Shown here: one piece after another, positions 9,338 through 20,515 of the stretch
Position numbering within the stretch: position 1 is the first letter of the stretch
Layout of the letters: each line of letters begins with the position of its first letter
Program-made: the position numbers and the translations under genes
The notes under the pieces: model-generated
What the model was told of the DNA's origin: nothing
Databases searched by the model: none
Seen by the model: the letters and a program-made list of their open reading frames with translations, nothing else
Assembly (NCBI RefSeq): GCF_042431545.1
Contig: NZ_JBHLYX010000009.1
Length of the DNA: 64,000 nucleotides
Origin: Pseudoalteromonas xiamenensis
Lineage (GTDB): Bacteria > Pseudomonadota > Gammaproteobacteria > Enterobacterales > Alteromonadaceae
Direction: 5' to 3' (one strand)

Positions 9338-9360
9338 AGAGGTTGCATTAAGCAGCCTCT
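9338..9360. terminator. Possible bidirectional hairpin between pdxJ and barA
   Basis: A 9-bp stem (AGAGGTTGC with GCAGCCTCT, one G-T pair) with a 5-base loop overlaps the 3' end of barA. It has no strong T-tract, so a terminator role for these convergent genes is only plausible. Confidence 0.35.
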
Positions 9361-12110
9361 ATACCTGAATCCCTCAATAGATTTTCAAGTTCATCCAATA
9401 ATTCAAAAATTTCGGGTTCTAAGTCGGTAATTACTAAACCTTGTTTCAGTGACGTCTCAATAGTTTCTGAAAGTTTCTTCAGTTTTGGCACTCCAGTGTA
9501 GCAACACGCACCATGGAATTTGTGAATGATTGTCAGTAAATGCTCACTGTCTTTGTTGTCCATCGCCTCGTTAATCAGTTTTAATGTCTCAGGAACGCTT
9601 AGCAACAACATATTCAACATTTCCAGCGCGAGGTCATTTTTCCCTCCAGCATGTAATAGAGCCTGCTCCCAATCTAAGAGCTGGCTGTCAAACGGCGCTT
9701 TACTCGGCTTCGGTGCGTCTTTTGCTACTTTACTCACACGTAAAACGGTCTCACTGAAATCACAAATAGTTTGACGCAGCATGTCTTCGTCAATCGGTTT
9801 CGTCAGGTAACCTTTGAAACCCATTTTCAGTAAGTCGTCTTTTTCACCAGCTAATGCATGCGCTGTTACGGCTATGATAGGGGTATCTTCATTCAAAGAC
9901 GCATCCAAAATCGTTTTGCAGGCCGTTATGCCGTCAGTAATCGGCATTTGAATGTCCATAAAAATAATGTCGTACTTATGTGATTTACAGAGTGAGATGG
10001 CTTGTGAACCGTTATGTGCCTTGTCGATACTTTCCACTTGTTCATTTAAAAGCGTCGTGATGAGTTTCAAGTTCGCGTCGTTGTCGTCAGCAACCAATAC
10101 TTTTAAAGGTAAGATATCAAAGTCATCGTTCGCTTCGCCCACGTCAGGGTGATCCAGTCGATAAGGTGCAGCAAGCAATTCGCAAAGTTTTCGATGATTT
10201 ACCGGCTTGCTTAAACTGGCATCTGCTCCAGAGCCAATCAAAGATTCACGCATGTTGTGTGAAATTGTGTTGAGTAACAGATATAAATAATCTGTCTGAC
10301 CTCTTACTTTATTGATGTATGACTTGAGTGTCTGCATTTGGTCGACACTCGCCATATGGCCAATCAAACACACATCGTAGTTAAATTCAGGTTGCAAGGC
10401 GGCGAGAAAGCTTTCTTCGTCTATGCATGCGGTAACTTGCATTTCCCATTCTTCAAGCAAGGCAGCAACAGCTTGATGAGTGTGTTCATGTGATTCGAAA
10501 AAGAGTACACGTTTATGTTTAAGTGATTTAATTGGTAAATCGTTGTTAAACAAGTGGTTTGGTAATTCAAATATGGTATTAAAGGTAAAGCAACTGCCAT
10601 TTCCTTGTGCCGAGTTCAATGTAATGCGGCCATTCATTGCCTCAACCAAATGTTTGGTGATGATGAGGCCAAGGCCAGTACCACCAAATTTGCGCGTAAT
10701 GCTTGAATCAGCCTGACCGAACGGCGTAAATAAGGTATCTTGCTTTTCTTGGGCTATTCCCACACCGGTGTCTGAAACGGATACCAACAACGAAGCACGT
10801 TGATCATCGAGCATGCGGTGGCCGATATCAATTTTAACCGAGCCTTTTTCCGTAAATTTAATGGCGTTATTGATTAGGTTTATCAAGATTTGTTTAAAAC
10901 GAGTGGGATCGCCAATTAAGTTGTCGGGGACTTTTCTATTGATGTAGACCGATAATTCGAGCTGCTTTTCATGTGCACTTGGCGCAAGTAACGTCATGAC
11001 TTCATTGACGACATCACGCAATTGGAACTGTATGTTTTCAAGCTCCATTGCACCGGCTTCCAGTTTAGAGAAGTCCAAAATGTCGGAAATAATGCTCATT
11101 AAGCTATTTGCAGATAAAACAATAGTGTCCAAATAATCCTTTTGATGACGATTAAGAGGCGTTTTGTAAAGCTGACGTGTAAAGCCAATGACACCATTTA
11201 GCGGCGTACGTAACTCGTGACTCATTTTTGCCAAGAAATCCGACTTCACTTTGTTCGCATCTTGCGCTTCACGCTTTGCAATGCCCAACTGAATGTTTTG
11301 CATTTCGTATTGTTCTAGCGTTTCACGATAATCGCTCGTTGCTTGGTCAATATGCTTTTGCATTTCCTCTTTTTGCAGCGTCATTTTGTCGCTGATGCTG
11401 TTAAGACCGAGTCTCAGCAGTTCAAACTCACCTTCCATTTTGTCGTGGATACCAATGTCGTGCTTTCCTTCCGTGAGTTTATCTGTGGCAAGCAACAGGC
11501 GACGAAGCGGGCGGGTAAAACGTTGTCCAAAGTAAATTGCTAAAATCCCCGCAATCAACAACGTCACAACGAGGATTGCAATGCTCGCAAGGACAGAACG
11601 TTGTTGAGAAATTCGAGCTTCGTCTAAACTTAATTCTATCGCTAAGGCACCTAAATTGGCTGGCGCAGGGCCTTGCCACAAGTCGACATGTTGGCTGAAA
11701 TGAGTGATAGGACTATAAACAATGATGGATTTATCGTGCAATTCACTGCGAGTTGAAAGCAGCTCACTTACGTTGCTTGGAAATTTTAAATGCGCAAACT
11801 GAGAATTGAAATTACTTGTGAGAAAGAGTTTGTTATCGGTGTCGAAAATGGCAATCGAGTTGATTAAATGACCATGCTTATTTTGCGTGATAGACAATAG
11901 GCGATGTAATTGAGCTTTGTCCTTTGTCATCATTGGAGCTTCAAGTGCCACCGCCAAAGATTCAACGATACTTGTTCCACGTGCTTCAACAATTTGTTCA
12001 AGCTCAACAAAGCGATTTAAGGTAAAATAGCTACCAAGTAATACGCCAATAATGATGGTTGGTAGCAAAGTCAAAGTTAAAACGCTATCTCGAAAGCTTA
12101 ATTTGGTCAT
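9348..12110 (-). CDS. barA: Hybrid sensor histidine kinase BarA (GacS-type)
   Basis: BarA/GacS phosphorylates the response regulator UvrY/GacA, controlling CsrA-sequestering small RNAs. The 920 residues show two membrane segments (about 10-32 and 172-194) enclosing a periplasmic sensor domain. HAMP and coiled-coil regions follow, then HisKA with His298 (KMSHELRTPLNG), an HATPase domain (GTGLGLIITKHL), a degenerate receiver-like domain (about 515-645), a true receiver with MDIQMP (about 660-785), and a C-terminal Hpt domain with the HKFHGACC motif. The barA-rlmD-relA neighbourhood is conserved in gammaproteobacteria. The gene is divergent from rlmD. Confidence 0.95.
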   Translation of the reverse strand: MTKLSFRDSVLTLTLLPTIIIGVLLGSYFTLNRFVELEQIVEARGTSIVESLAVALEAPMMTKDKAQLHRLLSITQNKHGHLINSIAIFDTDNKLFLTSNFNSQFAHLKFPSNVSELLSTRSELHDKSIIVYSPITHFSQHVDLWQGPAPANLGALAIELSLDEARISQQRSVLASIAILVVTLLIAGILAIYFGQRFTRPLRRLLLATDKLTEGKHDIGIHDKMEGEFELLRLGLNSISDKMTLQKEEMQKHIDQATSDYRETLEQYEMQNIQLGIAKREAQDANKVKSDFLAKMSHELRTPLNGVIGFTRQLYKTPLNRHQKDYLDTIVLSANSLMSIISDILDFSKLEAGAMELENIQFQLRDVVNEVMTLLAPSAHEKQLELSVYINRKVPDNLIGDPTRFKQILINLINNAIKFTEKGSVKIDIGHRMLDDQRASLLVSVSDTGVGIAQEKQDTLFTPFGQADSSITRKFGGTGLGLIITKHLVEAMNGRITLNSAQGNGSCFTFNTIFELPNHLFNNDLPIKSLKHKRVLFFESHEHTHQAVAALLEEWEMQVTACIDEESFLAALQPEFNYDVCLIGHMASVDQMQTLKSYINKVRGQTDYLYLLLNTISHNMRESLIGSGADASLSKPVNHRKLCELLAAPYRLDHPDVGEANDDFDILPLKVLVADDNDANLKLITTLLNEQVESIDKAHNGSQAISLCKSHKYDIIFMDIQMPITDGITACKTILDASLNEDTPIIAVTAHALAGEKDDLLKMGFKGYLTKPIDEDMLRQTICDFSETVLRVSKVAKDAPKPSKAPFDSQLLDWEQALLHAGGKNDLALEMLNMLLLSVPETLKLINEAMDNKDSEHLLTIIHKFHGACCYTGVPKLKKLSETIETSLKQGLVITDLEPEIFELLDELENLLRDSGIEAA

Positions 12111-12186
12111 ATTTAGCGTGTTTTTTCTTATGTTAACGCTAGATTAATCACTTAGAGATGGTTAAGCAATGCTAAGGGGCAATTCC

Positions 12187-13512
12187 ATGGCGCAGTTTTT
12201 TCGCGCAAGTAAAAAAGCAGCTACACAAAAAGTCATGACCTTAACGGTTACAGGGTGTGATCATCAAGGTCGAGGCGTAGCCCGACAGGATGGCAAAGTG
12301 TGGTTTATTGATGGTGCGCTAAAATCTGAAACCGTCAAAGCGGAGGCTTACCAAAACAAAAGTAAGTTCGTCGAAGCTAAAACGGTTAAGGTATTAGAAG
12401 CAAGCCAACAACGTGTTCAGCCATTTTGTGCTGACTTCGAGCGCTGTGGTGGATGCCAATTACAACATCAGCACATAGACGGGCAAGTCGCGGATAAACA
12501 AGAAGCGGTTGCCGCTCTTTTTAGCAAATTTTGCCGTTTGACAGAGCTACCTTGGCAAACACCTATTTTAAGTGACGCTCAGCATTATCGACGTAGCGCA
12601 CGGCTTGCCTGTTTTCACGACAAAGATTCAGACACATTACAAGTCGGATTTCGTGAAAAAGGGTCAAAGCGTATTGTGCCAATCCATTATTGTCATGTGT
12701 TGACAGAACCCTTTGCTGATTTGGCGAGCAAAATTCGAGATGCTTTGAATAAGCATGCTCAACTAAAATCCGTCAGTCATGTGCAATTGAGCGATGCTGA
12801 CAATGGCCGGTTTGTTTTACTACGTCATTTGAAAACGATTTCAGTAGAACTTAAAGCTCAGTTTGAACAACAAATGGGTAATGATAGTTGGCATTTTATT
12901 TGGCAAGGACCAAAGGATGAGCTGTCAGAGTTAACTTATCCATTGCCTGAATATCGCTTAGAAAAGCTCGGCTTGGCGTTTCAGTATAAGCTTGATAACT
13001 TTGTGCAAGTTAATGCCAAAGTGAATGAGGCAATGATAGAACAAGCGCTAAGTTGGCTGAATCTATCTTCGAATGATCTGGTGCTCGACTTGTTTTCTGG
13101 GATAGGAAATTTCTCCTTAGCGGCTGCAAAATGTGCAAACGAAGTATTTGGTGTGGAAGGGGTTCAGTCTTCTGTTGCAATGGCTACGCAAAATGCGCAC
13201 ACTAACTCGGTTGCTAATGCAGAATTTCATTGCGCTGATTTAACTCAAAATCTCGCAAATGCACCTTGGTTTAAATCGAATGCGAATGTGTTGATATTGG
13301 ACCCATCGCGCGTTGGTGCAGAAGAGATTCTGAAACAGCTACCACTTAAGCAGTTTGACCGTGTTTTATATGTCTCTTGTGATCCGGTAACTCTTGCTCG
13401 TGATAGTGCTGTTATATTAGCCGCAAAGTTTGAATTAACCCGAGTTGGGTTAATGAATATGTTCCCACACACGGGGCATATCGAGAGTATGGCACTGTTT
13501 CAAAGGAGGTAA
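12187..13512 (+). CDS. rlmD: 23S rRNA (uracil1939-C5)-methyltransferase RlmD
   Basis: This SAM- and Fe-S-dependent enzyme methylates U1939 of 23S rRNA. The start at 12187 (MAQFF...) was chosen over the ATG at 12169 because AAGGGG lies 7 bp upstream and the family begins MAQF. The 441 residues contain a TRAM domain (about 15-75), an iron-sulfur cysteine motif (CADFERCGGC), the SAM-binding segment LDLFSGIGNFSL and the catalytic-cysteine block YVSCDPVTLARD. relA follows after 5 bp, a conserved pair. Confidence 0.96.
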   Translation: MAQFFRASKKAATQKVMTLTVTGCDHQGRGVARQDGKVWFIDGALKSETVKAEAYQNKSKFVEAKTVKVLEASQQRVQPFCADFERCGGCQLQHQHIDGQVADKQEAVAALFSKFCRLTELPWQTPILSDAQHYRRSARLACFHDKDSDTLQVGFREKGSKRIVPIHYCHVLTEPFADLASKIRDALNKHAQLKSVSHVQLSDADNGRFVLLRHLKTISVELKAQFEQQMGNDSWHFIWQGPKDELSELTYPLPEYRLEKLGLAFQYKLDNFVQVNAKVNEAMIEQALSWLNLSSNDLVLDLFSGIGNFSLAAAKCANEVFGVEGVQSSVAMATQNAHTNSVANAEFHCADLTQNLANAPWFKSNANVLILDPSRVGAEEILKQLPLKQFDRVLYVSCDPVTLARDSAVILAAKFELTRVGLMNMFPHTGHIESMALFQRR

Positions 13513-13517
13513 GCTAA

Positions 13518-15674
13518 ATGGTTGCAACTCGCCAATCCCATCAACAAGAACACCCGGTCGATTTCGATTCAAGGGTAGCCTTATTAGCATTGTCTGATGA
13601 CAAAGTGGCGTATCTGCAACGAGCCAAATCCTTTTGCCCTGAAGACAGTGAAGATCTCCAGACAACGGCTATTGAAATGGTCGAAATCCTCGCCTCATTA
13701 AATTTCGATGCTGAGTCGCTTGGCGCCGCTTACCTCACCCCCTACTACTTGAAGGGAAAACTCGATACTGAAAAGTTAAAAGAAGCATTTGGCAACAATT
13801 TGGCGCTTTTGCTCGAGGGCGTAGACCAAATGGCAACCATTAGTACGCTTGCTCATCATCAAGGTAAGGGGGCGGTTCAAGTTGATAATATCCGCCGCAT
13901 GTTGTTGGCGATGGTGGAAGATGTACGTGCCGTTGTAATCAAATTGGCAGAGCAAATTTGTTATTTGCGCGCGGTGAAAAACGCGCAAGAAGAAGAGCGT
14001 GTTATCGCGGCAAAGGCGACTGCCAATATTTTTGCGCCACTGGCTAATCGTTTAGGGATTGGTCAATTAAAGTGGGAGCTGGAAGATTTGTCTTTCCGTT
14101 ACTTGCATCCAGAAAAATATAAAAGCATTGCAAAGCAGTTAGCGGATAAGCGTTTAGACCGTGAAGCCTATATGGAAAACATGGTCAATCTGGTGTCTGA
14201 AAAGTTAAAAGATGCGGGCATTGAAGCGCAAGTTTATGGGCGACCGAAACACATCTACAGTATTTATAAAAAGATGGCGCAAAAGCATTACGAATTTGAC
14301 CAGCTTTTTGACATTCGCGCGATGCGGGTTGTTGTGAATGAAATTCAAGATTGTTACGCAGCGCTTGGGATAGTGCACACTAGTTGGCGTCACTTGAACA
14401 AAGAGTTCGATGACTATATCGCGACGCCAAAGCAAAATGGCTATCAGTCAATCCACACGGTGGTATTTGGGCCTGAAGGCAAAACGGTCGAAATTCAAAT
14501 TCGTACCGAAGCGATGCATCAAGATGCGGAGCTCGGTGTTGCTGCTCATTGGTTGTATAAAGAAGGTTCATTGCCAGGGCGAGGCTCAGGCTACGAACAA
14601 AAAATCAGTTGGCTGCGCAAACTATTGCAATGGCAAGAAGAAGTCGTAGATGGCAGCGAACTGGCGGAAGAACTGAAGAACCAAGTGGTGGAAGACCGGG
14701 TATACGTGTTTACGCCGAAAGGCGATATATTCGATTTGCCATTAGGTTCAACACCGCTGGATTTTGCCTACTACATTCATTCTAATGTGGGACACCGATG
14801 CATTGGGGCAAAAGTGTTTGGCAAGATTGTGCCGTTTACTTATCAATTATCAACTGGTGATCAAATTGAGATCCTAACGCAGAAACAACCTAACCCAAGT
14901 CGTGACTGGTTGAACCCGTCGTTAGGATACGTTAAATCGTCGCGGGCGCGCGCCAAAATACACAGTTGGTTTAAGCTTCAAGATCGCGATAAAAATTTGC
15001 AGGCAGGTAAAGAGATACTTGATGCCCATTTGCAAAAGTTGGATTTAACATACAAAGATCTAGACCCTGCCATCGAGCGTTTCAACTTCCGAGAGTTAGA
15101 CGATTTATTGGTCGCAATAGGCGCGGGCGATGTACGGATTAATCAACTGCTTAATTTCGTTCAAGATAAACCTAAGGATGAGCTGCCTGTTAAGTTTAAA
15201 GCGCCCACAACGCGTAAAGGTGATAAAAATGCCGTTGTGGTAGACGGGGTAGGCACCTTAATGAGCCACATGGCAAAATGTTGTCAGCCGCTTCCAGGTG
15301 ATGACATTGTAGGCTATATCACTCAAGGGCGAGGTATTGCTGTTCATCGTAGTGATTGTGACTCCTTTGCCCATATTACGGATTTGCATCCAGAGCGGGT
15401 AATCGCAGTAAGTTGGGCGGATGACGTCAAGTCGTCCTACAGTTTGACGTTACGTATCGAAGCGCAGGACCGTCAAGGTTTGATCCGTGACATTAGTTCG
15501 ACGCTTGCAAACGAAAAAGTCAACATTAACAACATGAATGTTCAAACGCACGACGACCGACAATTGGCCATTTTTGTCATGCAAGTTGAAGTCGGCGATT
15601 TGTCTGCGATGAATCGTTTATTAGTTAAATTGCACCAAATTGAAGGTGTGTTTGAAGCAAAACGTCAATTGTAA
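13518..15674 (+). CDS. relA: GTP pyrophosphokinase RelA ((p)ppGpp synthetase I)
   Basis: RelA is the ribosome-associated stringent-response synthetase activated by uncharged tRNA. Its 718 residues comprise a pseudo-hydrolase domain (about 50-190), a synthetase domain (about 230-350, YGRPKHIYSIYKKM and NGYQSIHT), TGS (about 390-455), helical and zinc-finger regions with MAKCCQPLPGDDIVGYITQGRG, and a C-terminal ACT domain (about 640-715). The hydrolase-type HD pair seen in SpoT is absent (the corresponding segment reads LAHHQGKGAVQ), so this is RelA and not SpoT. It is preceded by rlmD and followed by mazG. Confidence 0.97.
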   Translation: MVATRQSHQQEHPVDFDSRVALLALSDDKVAYLQRAKSFCPEDSEDLQTTAIEMVEILASLNFDAESLGAAYLTPYYLKGKLDTEKLKEAFGNNLALLLEGVDQMATISTLAHHQGKGAVQVDNIRRMLLAMVEDVRAVVIKLAEQICYLRAVKNAQEEERVIAAKATANIFAPLANRLGIGQLKWELEDLSFRYLHPEKYKSIAKQLADKRLDREAYMENMVNLVSEKLKDAGIEAQVYGRPKHIYSIYKKMAQKHYEFDQLFDIRAMRVVVNEIQDCYAALGIVHTSWRHLNKEFDDYIATPKQNGYQSIHTVVFGPEGKTVEIQIRTEAMHQDAELGVAAHWLYKEGSLPGRGSGYEQKISWLRKLLQWQEEVVDGSELAEELKNQVVEDRVYVFTPKGDIFDLPLGSTPLDFAYYIHSNVGHRCIGAKVFGKIVPFTYQLSTGDQIEILTQKQPNPSRDWLNPSLGYVKSSRARAKIHSWFKLQDRDKNLQAGKEILDAHLQKLDLTYKDLDPAIERFNFRELDDLLVAIGAGDVRINQLLNFVQDKPKDELPVKFKAPTTRKGDKNAVVVDGVGTLMSHMAKCCQPLPGDDIVGYITQGRGIAVHRSDCDSFAHITDLHPERVIAVSWADDVKSSYSLTLRIEAQDRQGLIRDISSTLANEKVNINNMNVQTHDDRQLAIFVMQVEVGDLSAMNRLLVKLHQIEGVFEAKRQL

Positions 15675-15703
15675 ACGTCGAAGTAAAGCAAGGTAGACGG
15701 ACG

Positions 15704-16489
15704 ATGGAAAATCTCACAAAGTTACTCGATATCATGCAAACGTTACGTGATCCTGAACACGGTTGTGATTGGGATAAAAAACAAACGTTTGACTCTATCG
15801 TACCGCATACGCTTGAGGAAGCACATGAAGTCGCGCATGCCATTGAGCAGCATGATTGGGTAAATGTAAAAGACGAATTGGGCGACTTGTTATTCCAAAT
15901 CATTTTTTACGCGCAGTTGGGTAAAGAAGCTGGTTTGTTTAACTTTGCGGATGTGGTTGACAACCTGAATCAAAAATTAGTTCGTCGTCATCCTCATGTC
16001 TTTGAGCACCAACAAACGCTAACGGAAACGGAGTTATCCAAGCAATGGGACGCCATCAAGCAACAAGAAAAGTTGGGACAGAGCGCTCAATTTGGTGATG
16101 ACGTATTGTCCTCTTTACCAGCGCTTGCACGAGCACAAAAAATTCAGCGTCGCGCCGCCGCGCTGGGTTTTGACTGGCCAACGTATGAAGGGGCACTAGA
16201 CAAAGTGAAAGAAGAAGTTGATGAGGTCGACGAAGCGATGCGTGTTGATCCTCACTCCCCGCACAGTGGAGAAGAAATCGGCGATTTGCTTTTTGCAACC
16301 GTGAATGTTGCAAGGCACGGTGGATTCAATGCCGAGCAACTCCTTCGAAAAGCCACCGAAAAATTTATTGGCCGTTTTCAGCAGGTCGAATCAGTCTTAG
16401 AAACTCAAGGAAAAGCGCTCAATACCGCATCGTTACAGGAGATGGATGAAGTGTGGGAGCAAATTAAAGCAGCCCAAAAGTCAGTATGA
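15704..16489 (+). CDS. mazG: Nucleoside triphosphate pyrophosphohydrolase MazG
   Basis: MazG hydrolyses (d)NTPs to monophosphates and pyrophosphate and is thought to moderate stress signalling and sanitise the nucleotide pool. The 261 residues contain two MazG folds. The N-terminal copy has LRDPEHGCDWDKKQT and EEAHEV-x-ELGDLLFQ metal-binding helices; the C-terminal copy has VKEEVDEVDEA and EEIGDLLFATVN. It lies 29 bp after relA, the classical relA-mazG association. Confidence 0.96.
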   Translation: MENLTKLLDIMQTLRDPEHGCDWDKKQTFDSIVPHTLEEAHEVAHAIEQHDWVNVKDELGDLLFQIIFYAQLGKEAGLFNFADVVDNLNQKLVRRHPHVFEHQQTLTETELSKQWDAIKQQEKLGQSAQFGDDVLSSLPALARAQKIQRRAAALGFDWPTYEGALDKVKEEVDEVDEAMRVDPHSPHSGEEIGDLLFATVNVARHGGFNAEQLLRKATEKFIGRFQQVESVLETQGKALNTASLQEMDEVWEQIKAAQKSV

Positions 16490-16598
16490 AAAGGAGGTAA
16501 GACAAGATTTAGCTGGATTGCCCCTCGGGCTTTTGCTAAAATGTGATCCCGTCTTGATTCTAAATTATTTCCACTTTTCCTGATATTCTAGGGTTCGC

Positions 16599-18233
16599 AT
16601 GAGTACTAAATTTATCTTCGTAACAGGCGGGGTTGTATCCTCTTTGGGTAAAGGTATTGCAGCTGCATCGTTGGCGGCAATTCTTGAAGCACGTGGTTTA
16701 CGCGTCACAATTCTTAAATTGGACCCATATATCAACGTTGATCCTGGCACAATGAGCCCTATTCAACATGGTGAAGTTTTCGTAACCGAAGACGGTGCAG
16801 AAACTGACCTAGATCTTGGTCACTACGAGCGTTTCATCCGCACTAAGATGACAAAACGCAATAACTTCACTCAAGGTCGTGTCTTTGAAGATGTATTGCG
16901 TCGCGAGCGTCGCGGTGAATACCTAGGTGCGACAATTCAAGTTATTCCTCATATCACAAACGACATCAAACGCCGTGTACTTGAAGGTGCTGAAGGCCAT
17001 GATGTAGCTATCGTCGAAATTGGTGGCACTGTTGGTGATATCGAATCGCAACCGTTTTTGGAAGCAATCCGTCAGCTTGGTACGGAAATTGGTCGTGAAC
17101 GTGCACTTTTCATGCACCTGACTTTGGTTCCTTTCCTTGGCGCTGCAGGCGAAGTTAAAACGAAGCCAACGCAACACTCGGTAAAAGAATTACGTTCAAT
17201 CGGTATTCAACCAGATATTCTTATCTGCCGTTCAGACCGCAAGTTACCAAACAACGAGCGCGCGAAAATTGCACTTTTCACTAACGTGGAAGAAAAAGCG
17301 GTTATTTCACTGCCTGACGTTGACAGCATCTATAAGATCCCAGCACTTCTTAAATCGCAAGAGTTGGATTCTTTAGTGTGTCGTCGTTTCTATCTTGAGT
17401 GCCCAGAAGCCGATTTATCTGAGTGGGAACAAGTATTATACCAAGAGTCAAACCCAACGGGCGAAGTGACAATCGGTATGGTCGGCAAATACATTGAATT
17501 GCCTGACGCGTATAAATCAGTGAACGAAGCGCTTAAGCACGCTGGTTTGAAAAACCGCCTTACAGTTAATATTCAATATGTTGATTCACAAGATATTGAG
17601 AGCAAAGGTACGGAAATACTTGCCAACTTAGACGCGATTTTGGTTCCAGGCGGTTTCGGTAGTCGTGGTGTCGAAGGCAAAATTATTGCAGCTAAGTATG
17701 CTCGTGAAAATAAAATCCCTTACCTTGGTATCTGTCTAGGTATGCAAGTTGCGTTGATCGAATACGCACGCAATGTTGCAGGTCTTGACGGTGCAAATTC
17801 AACCGAGTTTGATAACAAATCAGCGCATCCTGTTGTTGGTTTGATCACGGAGTGGTTGGACTCAGAAGGCAATGTGGAAACGCGTGATGAGCAATCGGAT
17901 CTTGGTGGCACAATGCGTCTAGGTGCGCAAAAATGTTACTTAAAAGATGGCTCTAAAGTACGCGAGGTTTACGGTAATGAAGAGATCGTTGAACGTCACC
18001 GTCATCGTTACGAAGTGAACAATCATTATGTTCAGAAACTAGAAGATGCAGGACTTGCATTTACGGGTCTTTCGGAAGATAAGAAGCTGGTTGAAATCAT
18101 CGAGAACAAAGACCACCCATGGTTTATTGCGGTGCAATTCCACCCGGAATTCACATCCACCCCACGTGATGGTCATCCGCTGTTTGAAAGCTTCGTTGCT
18201 GCTGCTCACAGCCACCAAAAAGCATCATCATAA
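16599..18233 (+). CDS. pyrG: CTP synthase
   Basis: PyrG aminates UTP to CTP with glutamine as nitrogen source. It has 544 residues. The N-terminal amidoligase domain begins with FVTGGVVSSLGKGI (P-loop). The C-terminal class I glutamine amidotransferase domain has the nucleophile Cys379 in GICLGMQ and the His/Glu of FHPEFTS. A 109-bp spacer from mazG leaves room for its own promoter. An intrinsic terminator follows at 18236. Confidence 0.99.
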   Translation: MSTKFIFVTGGVVSSLGKGIAAASLAAILEARGLRVTILKLDPYINVDPGTMSPIQHGEVFVTEDGAETDLDLGHYERFIRTKMTKRNNFTQGRVFEDVLRRERRGEYLGATIQVIPHITNDIKRRVLEGAEGHDVAIVEIGGTVGDIESQPFLEAIRQLGTEIGRERALFMHLTLVPFLGAAGEVKTKPTQHSVKELRSIGIQPDILICRSDRKLPNNERAKIALFTNVEEKAVISLPDVDSIYKIPALLKSQELDSLVCRRFYLECPEADLSEWEQVLYQESNPTGEVTIGMVGKYIELPDAYKSVNEALKHAGLKNRLTVNIQYVDSQDIESKGTEILANLDAILVPGGFGSRGVEGKIIAAKYARENKIPYLGICLGMQVALIEYARNVAGLDGANSTEFDNKSAHPVVGLITEWLDSEGNVETRDEQSDLGGTMRLGAQKCYLKDGSKVREVYGNEEIVERHRHRYEVNNHYVQKLEDAGLAFTGLSEDKKLVEIIENKDHPWFIAVQFHPEFTSTPRDGHPLFESFVAAAHSHQKASS

Positions 18234-18235
18234 AG

Positions 18236-18264
18236 AAAAGCCGTGCCTATGCACGGCTTTTTTG
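18236..18264 (+). terminator. Intrinsic terminator of pyrG
   Basis: The stem AAGCCGTGC / GCACGGCTT with loop CTAT is followed by a T7 run, directly after the pyrG stop. Confidence 0.93.
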
Positions 18265-18297
18265 TCGCTAAACTGTGGCCAGTTTAACGACAAAAAA
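18258..18297. repeat. Long inverted repeat overlapping the pyrG terminator tail
   Basis: Two 18-bp arms (18258-18275 and 18280-18297) with one mismatch flank a 4-base loop. The left arm begins with the T-tract of the pyrG terminator and the right arm ends in an A-run. On the minus strand the same sequence forms a hairpin followed by T residues, so it may stop antisense transcription. The remaining sequence up to eno (18298-18498) holds no gene that I can support. Confidence 0.6.
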
Positions 18298-18498
18298 GTC
18301 GAACAGGACGTTGCGTTAGTAAGTATTGCGATAATGAGTGCACAAACGCGCTTAAGTTTCATTGTTATGTGAAATGAGTCAGCTATTTCTCCTTCGAATG
18401 GCTAATAGCTTTTGTGTTTTTGCTGCGACATACTCGGCACTCGTTAAGGCAATGGTTATTAAATGACACTCACCATTTTGGGAATAAGAGGAATCAAG

Positions 18499-19791
<1,293 letters not shown>

Positions 19792-19798
19792 GACTGAA

Positions 19799-19832
19799 TG
19801 AAAAAGCCAGACTCTCGTCTGGCTTTTTACTT
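19799..19832. terminator. Bidirectional intrinsic terminator between eno and mutH
   Basis: A 12-bp stem AAAAAGCCAGAC / GTCTGGCTTTTT with loop TCTC lies between the convergent genes eno and mutH. The A-run on one side and T-run on the other allow it to act in both directions. Confidence 0.92.
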
Positions 19833-19846
19833 TTGGTTCCTAGCAC

Positions 19847-20515
19847 TTAGGCACCAAATTGCGATTTTAATATGTCTGCTGTGAATTGTGTTTTTAAGTA
19901 AAAGCCTCGAGGCAATGTTTTGATAGCTTTACCGTGAGGACCAATTGCATCCGTAAGCGCTTTACTGTTAGCCGCTTTCGGCCGGATCTGCATAACTTCC
20001 CCTAAATGACCATTGATTTCTTCAACTCGGCCCAAAGCTATTAACTCCAGTTGTTCTTCCCAATCACGTCTTATCGCTGCTTCCTGTGTTGCGGATGGCT
20101 TCCAAAGAAATCCACTGCCAATGGTACGGTCGATAGGCGCGATATCCCGCTCGGCAAGAATAGGTAACCACAATACATGTGAAAGTTTATGACGAACGAC
20201 GGAGTTCTCCCACTGAAGCCCCGTTACATCAATCAGAGGTACAACTGAGACGTAGGTTGTTTCGAGCGGTTTACCGTTGTAACCAATGGGCAAAGTTTTA
20301 AGCTCGATTCCGAGTAATTCAAAATCTGGAACAGGCTTCGAACCCGCGGACGCGCCTAGAACATATTCAATTAATTGACCCATCCAACCCTTTTCTTTGA
20401 GCAGGTTTTCCGGAACCTTAAATTGGTAATGTTGCGCAATTTCACCCAATGTAAGGCCAGCGATAGCATCGACACGTTGCATTAATTCAGCCGTTGTTTT
20501 TGGTGGAGATAGCAT
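19847..20515 (-). CDS. mutH: DNA mismatch repair endonuclease MutH
   Basis: MutH nicks the unmethylated strand at hemimethylated GATC sites, activated by MutS-MutL. The 222 residues carry the catalytic triad Asp64-x6-Glu71-x-Lys73 (DFELLGIELK), with spacing identical to the family. Its presence implies a Dam-methylated genome. It is divergent from rppH across a 422-bp spacer. Neighbourhood with rppH-ptsP is usual in gammaproteobacteria. Confidence 0.97.
   Translation of the reverse strand: MLSPPKTTAELMQRVDAIAGLTLGEIAQHYQFKVPENLLKEKGWMGQLIEYVLGASAGSKPVPDFELLGIELKTLPIGYNGKPLETTYVSVVPLIDVTGLQWENSVVRHKLSHVLWLPILAERDIAPIDRTIGSGFLWKPSATQEAAIRRDWEEQLELIALGRVEEINGHLGEVMQIRPKAANSKALTDAIGPHGKAIKTLPRGFYLKTQFTADILKSQFGA

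Noticed and set aside
13518..15674. SpoT-type bifunctional synthetase/hydrolase
   Set aside because: The HD metal-binding pair of the hydrolase domain is absent, and the rlmD-relA-mazG neighbourhood is that of RelA.
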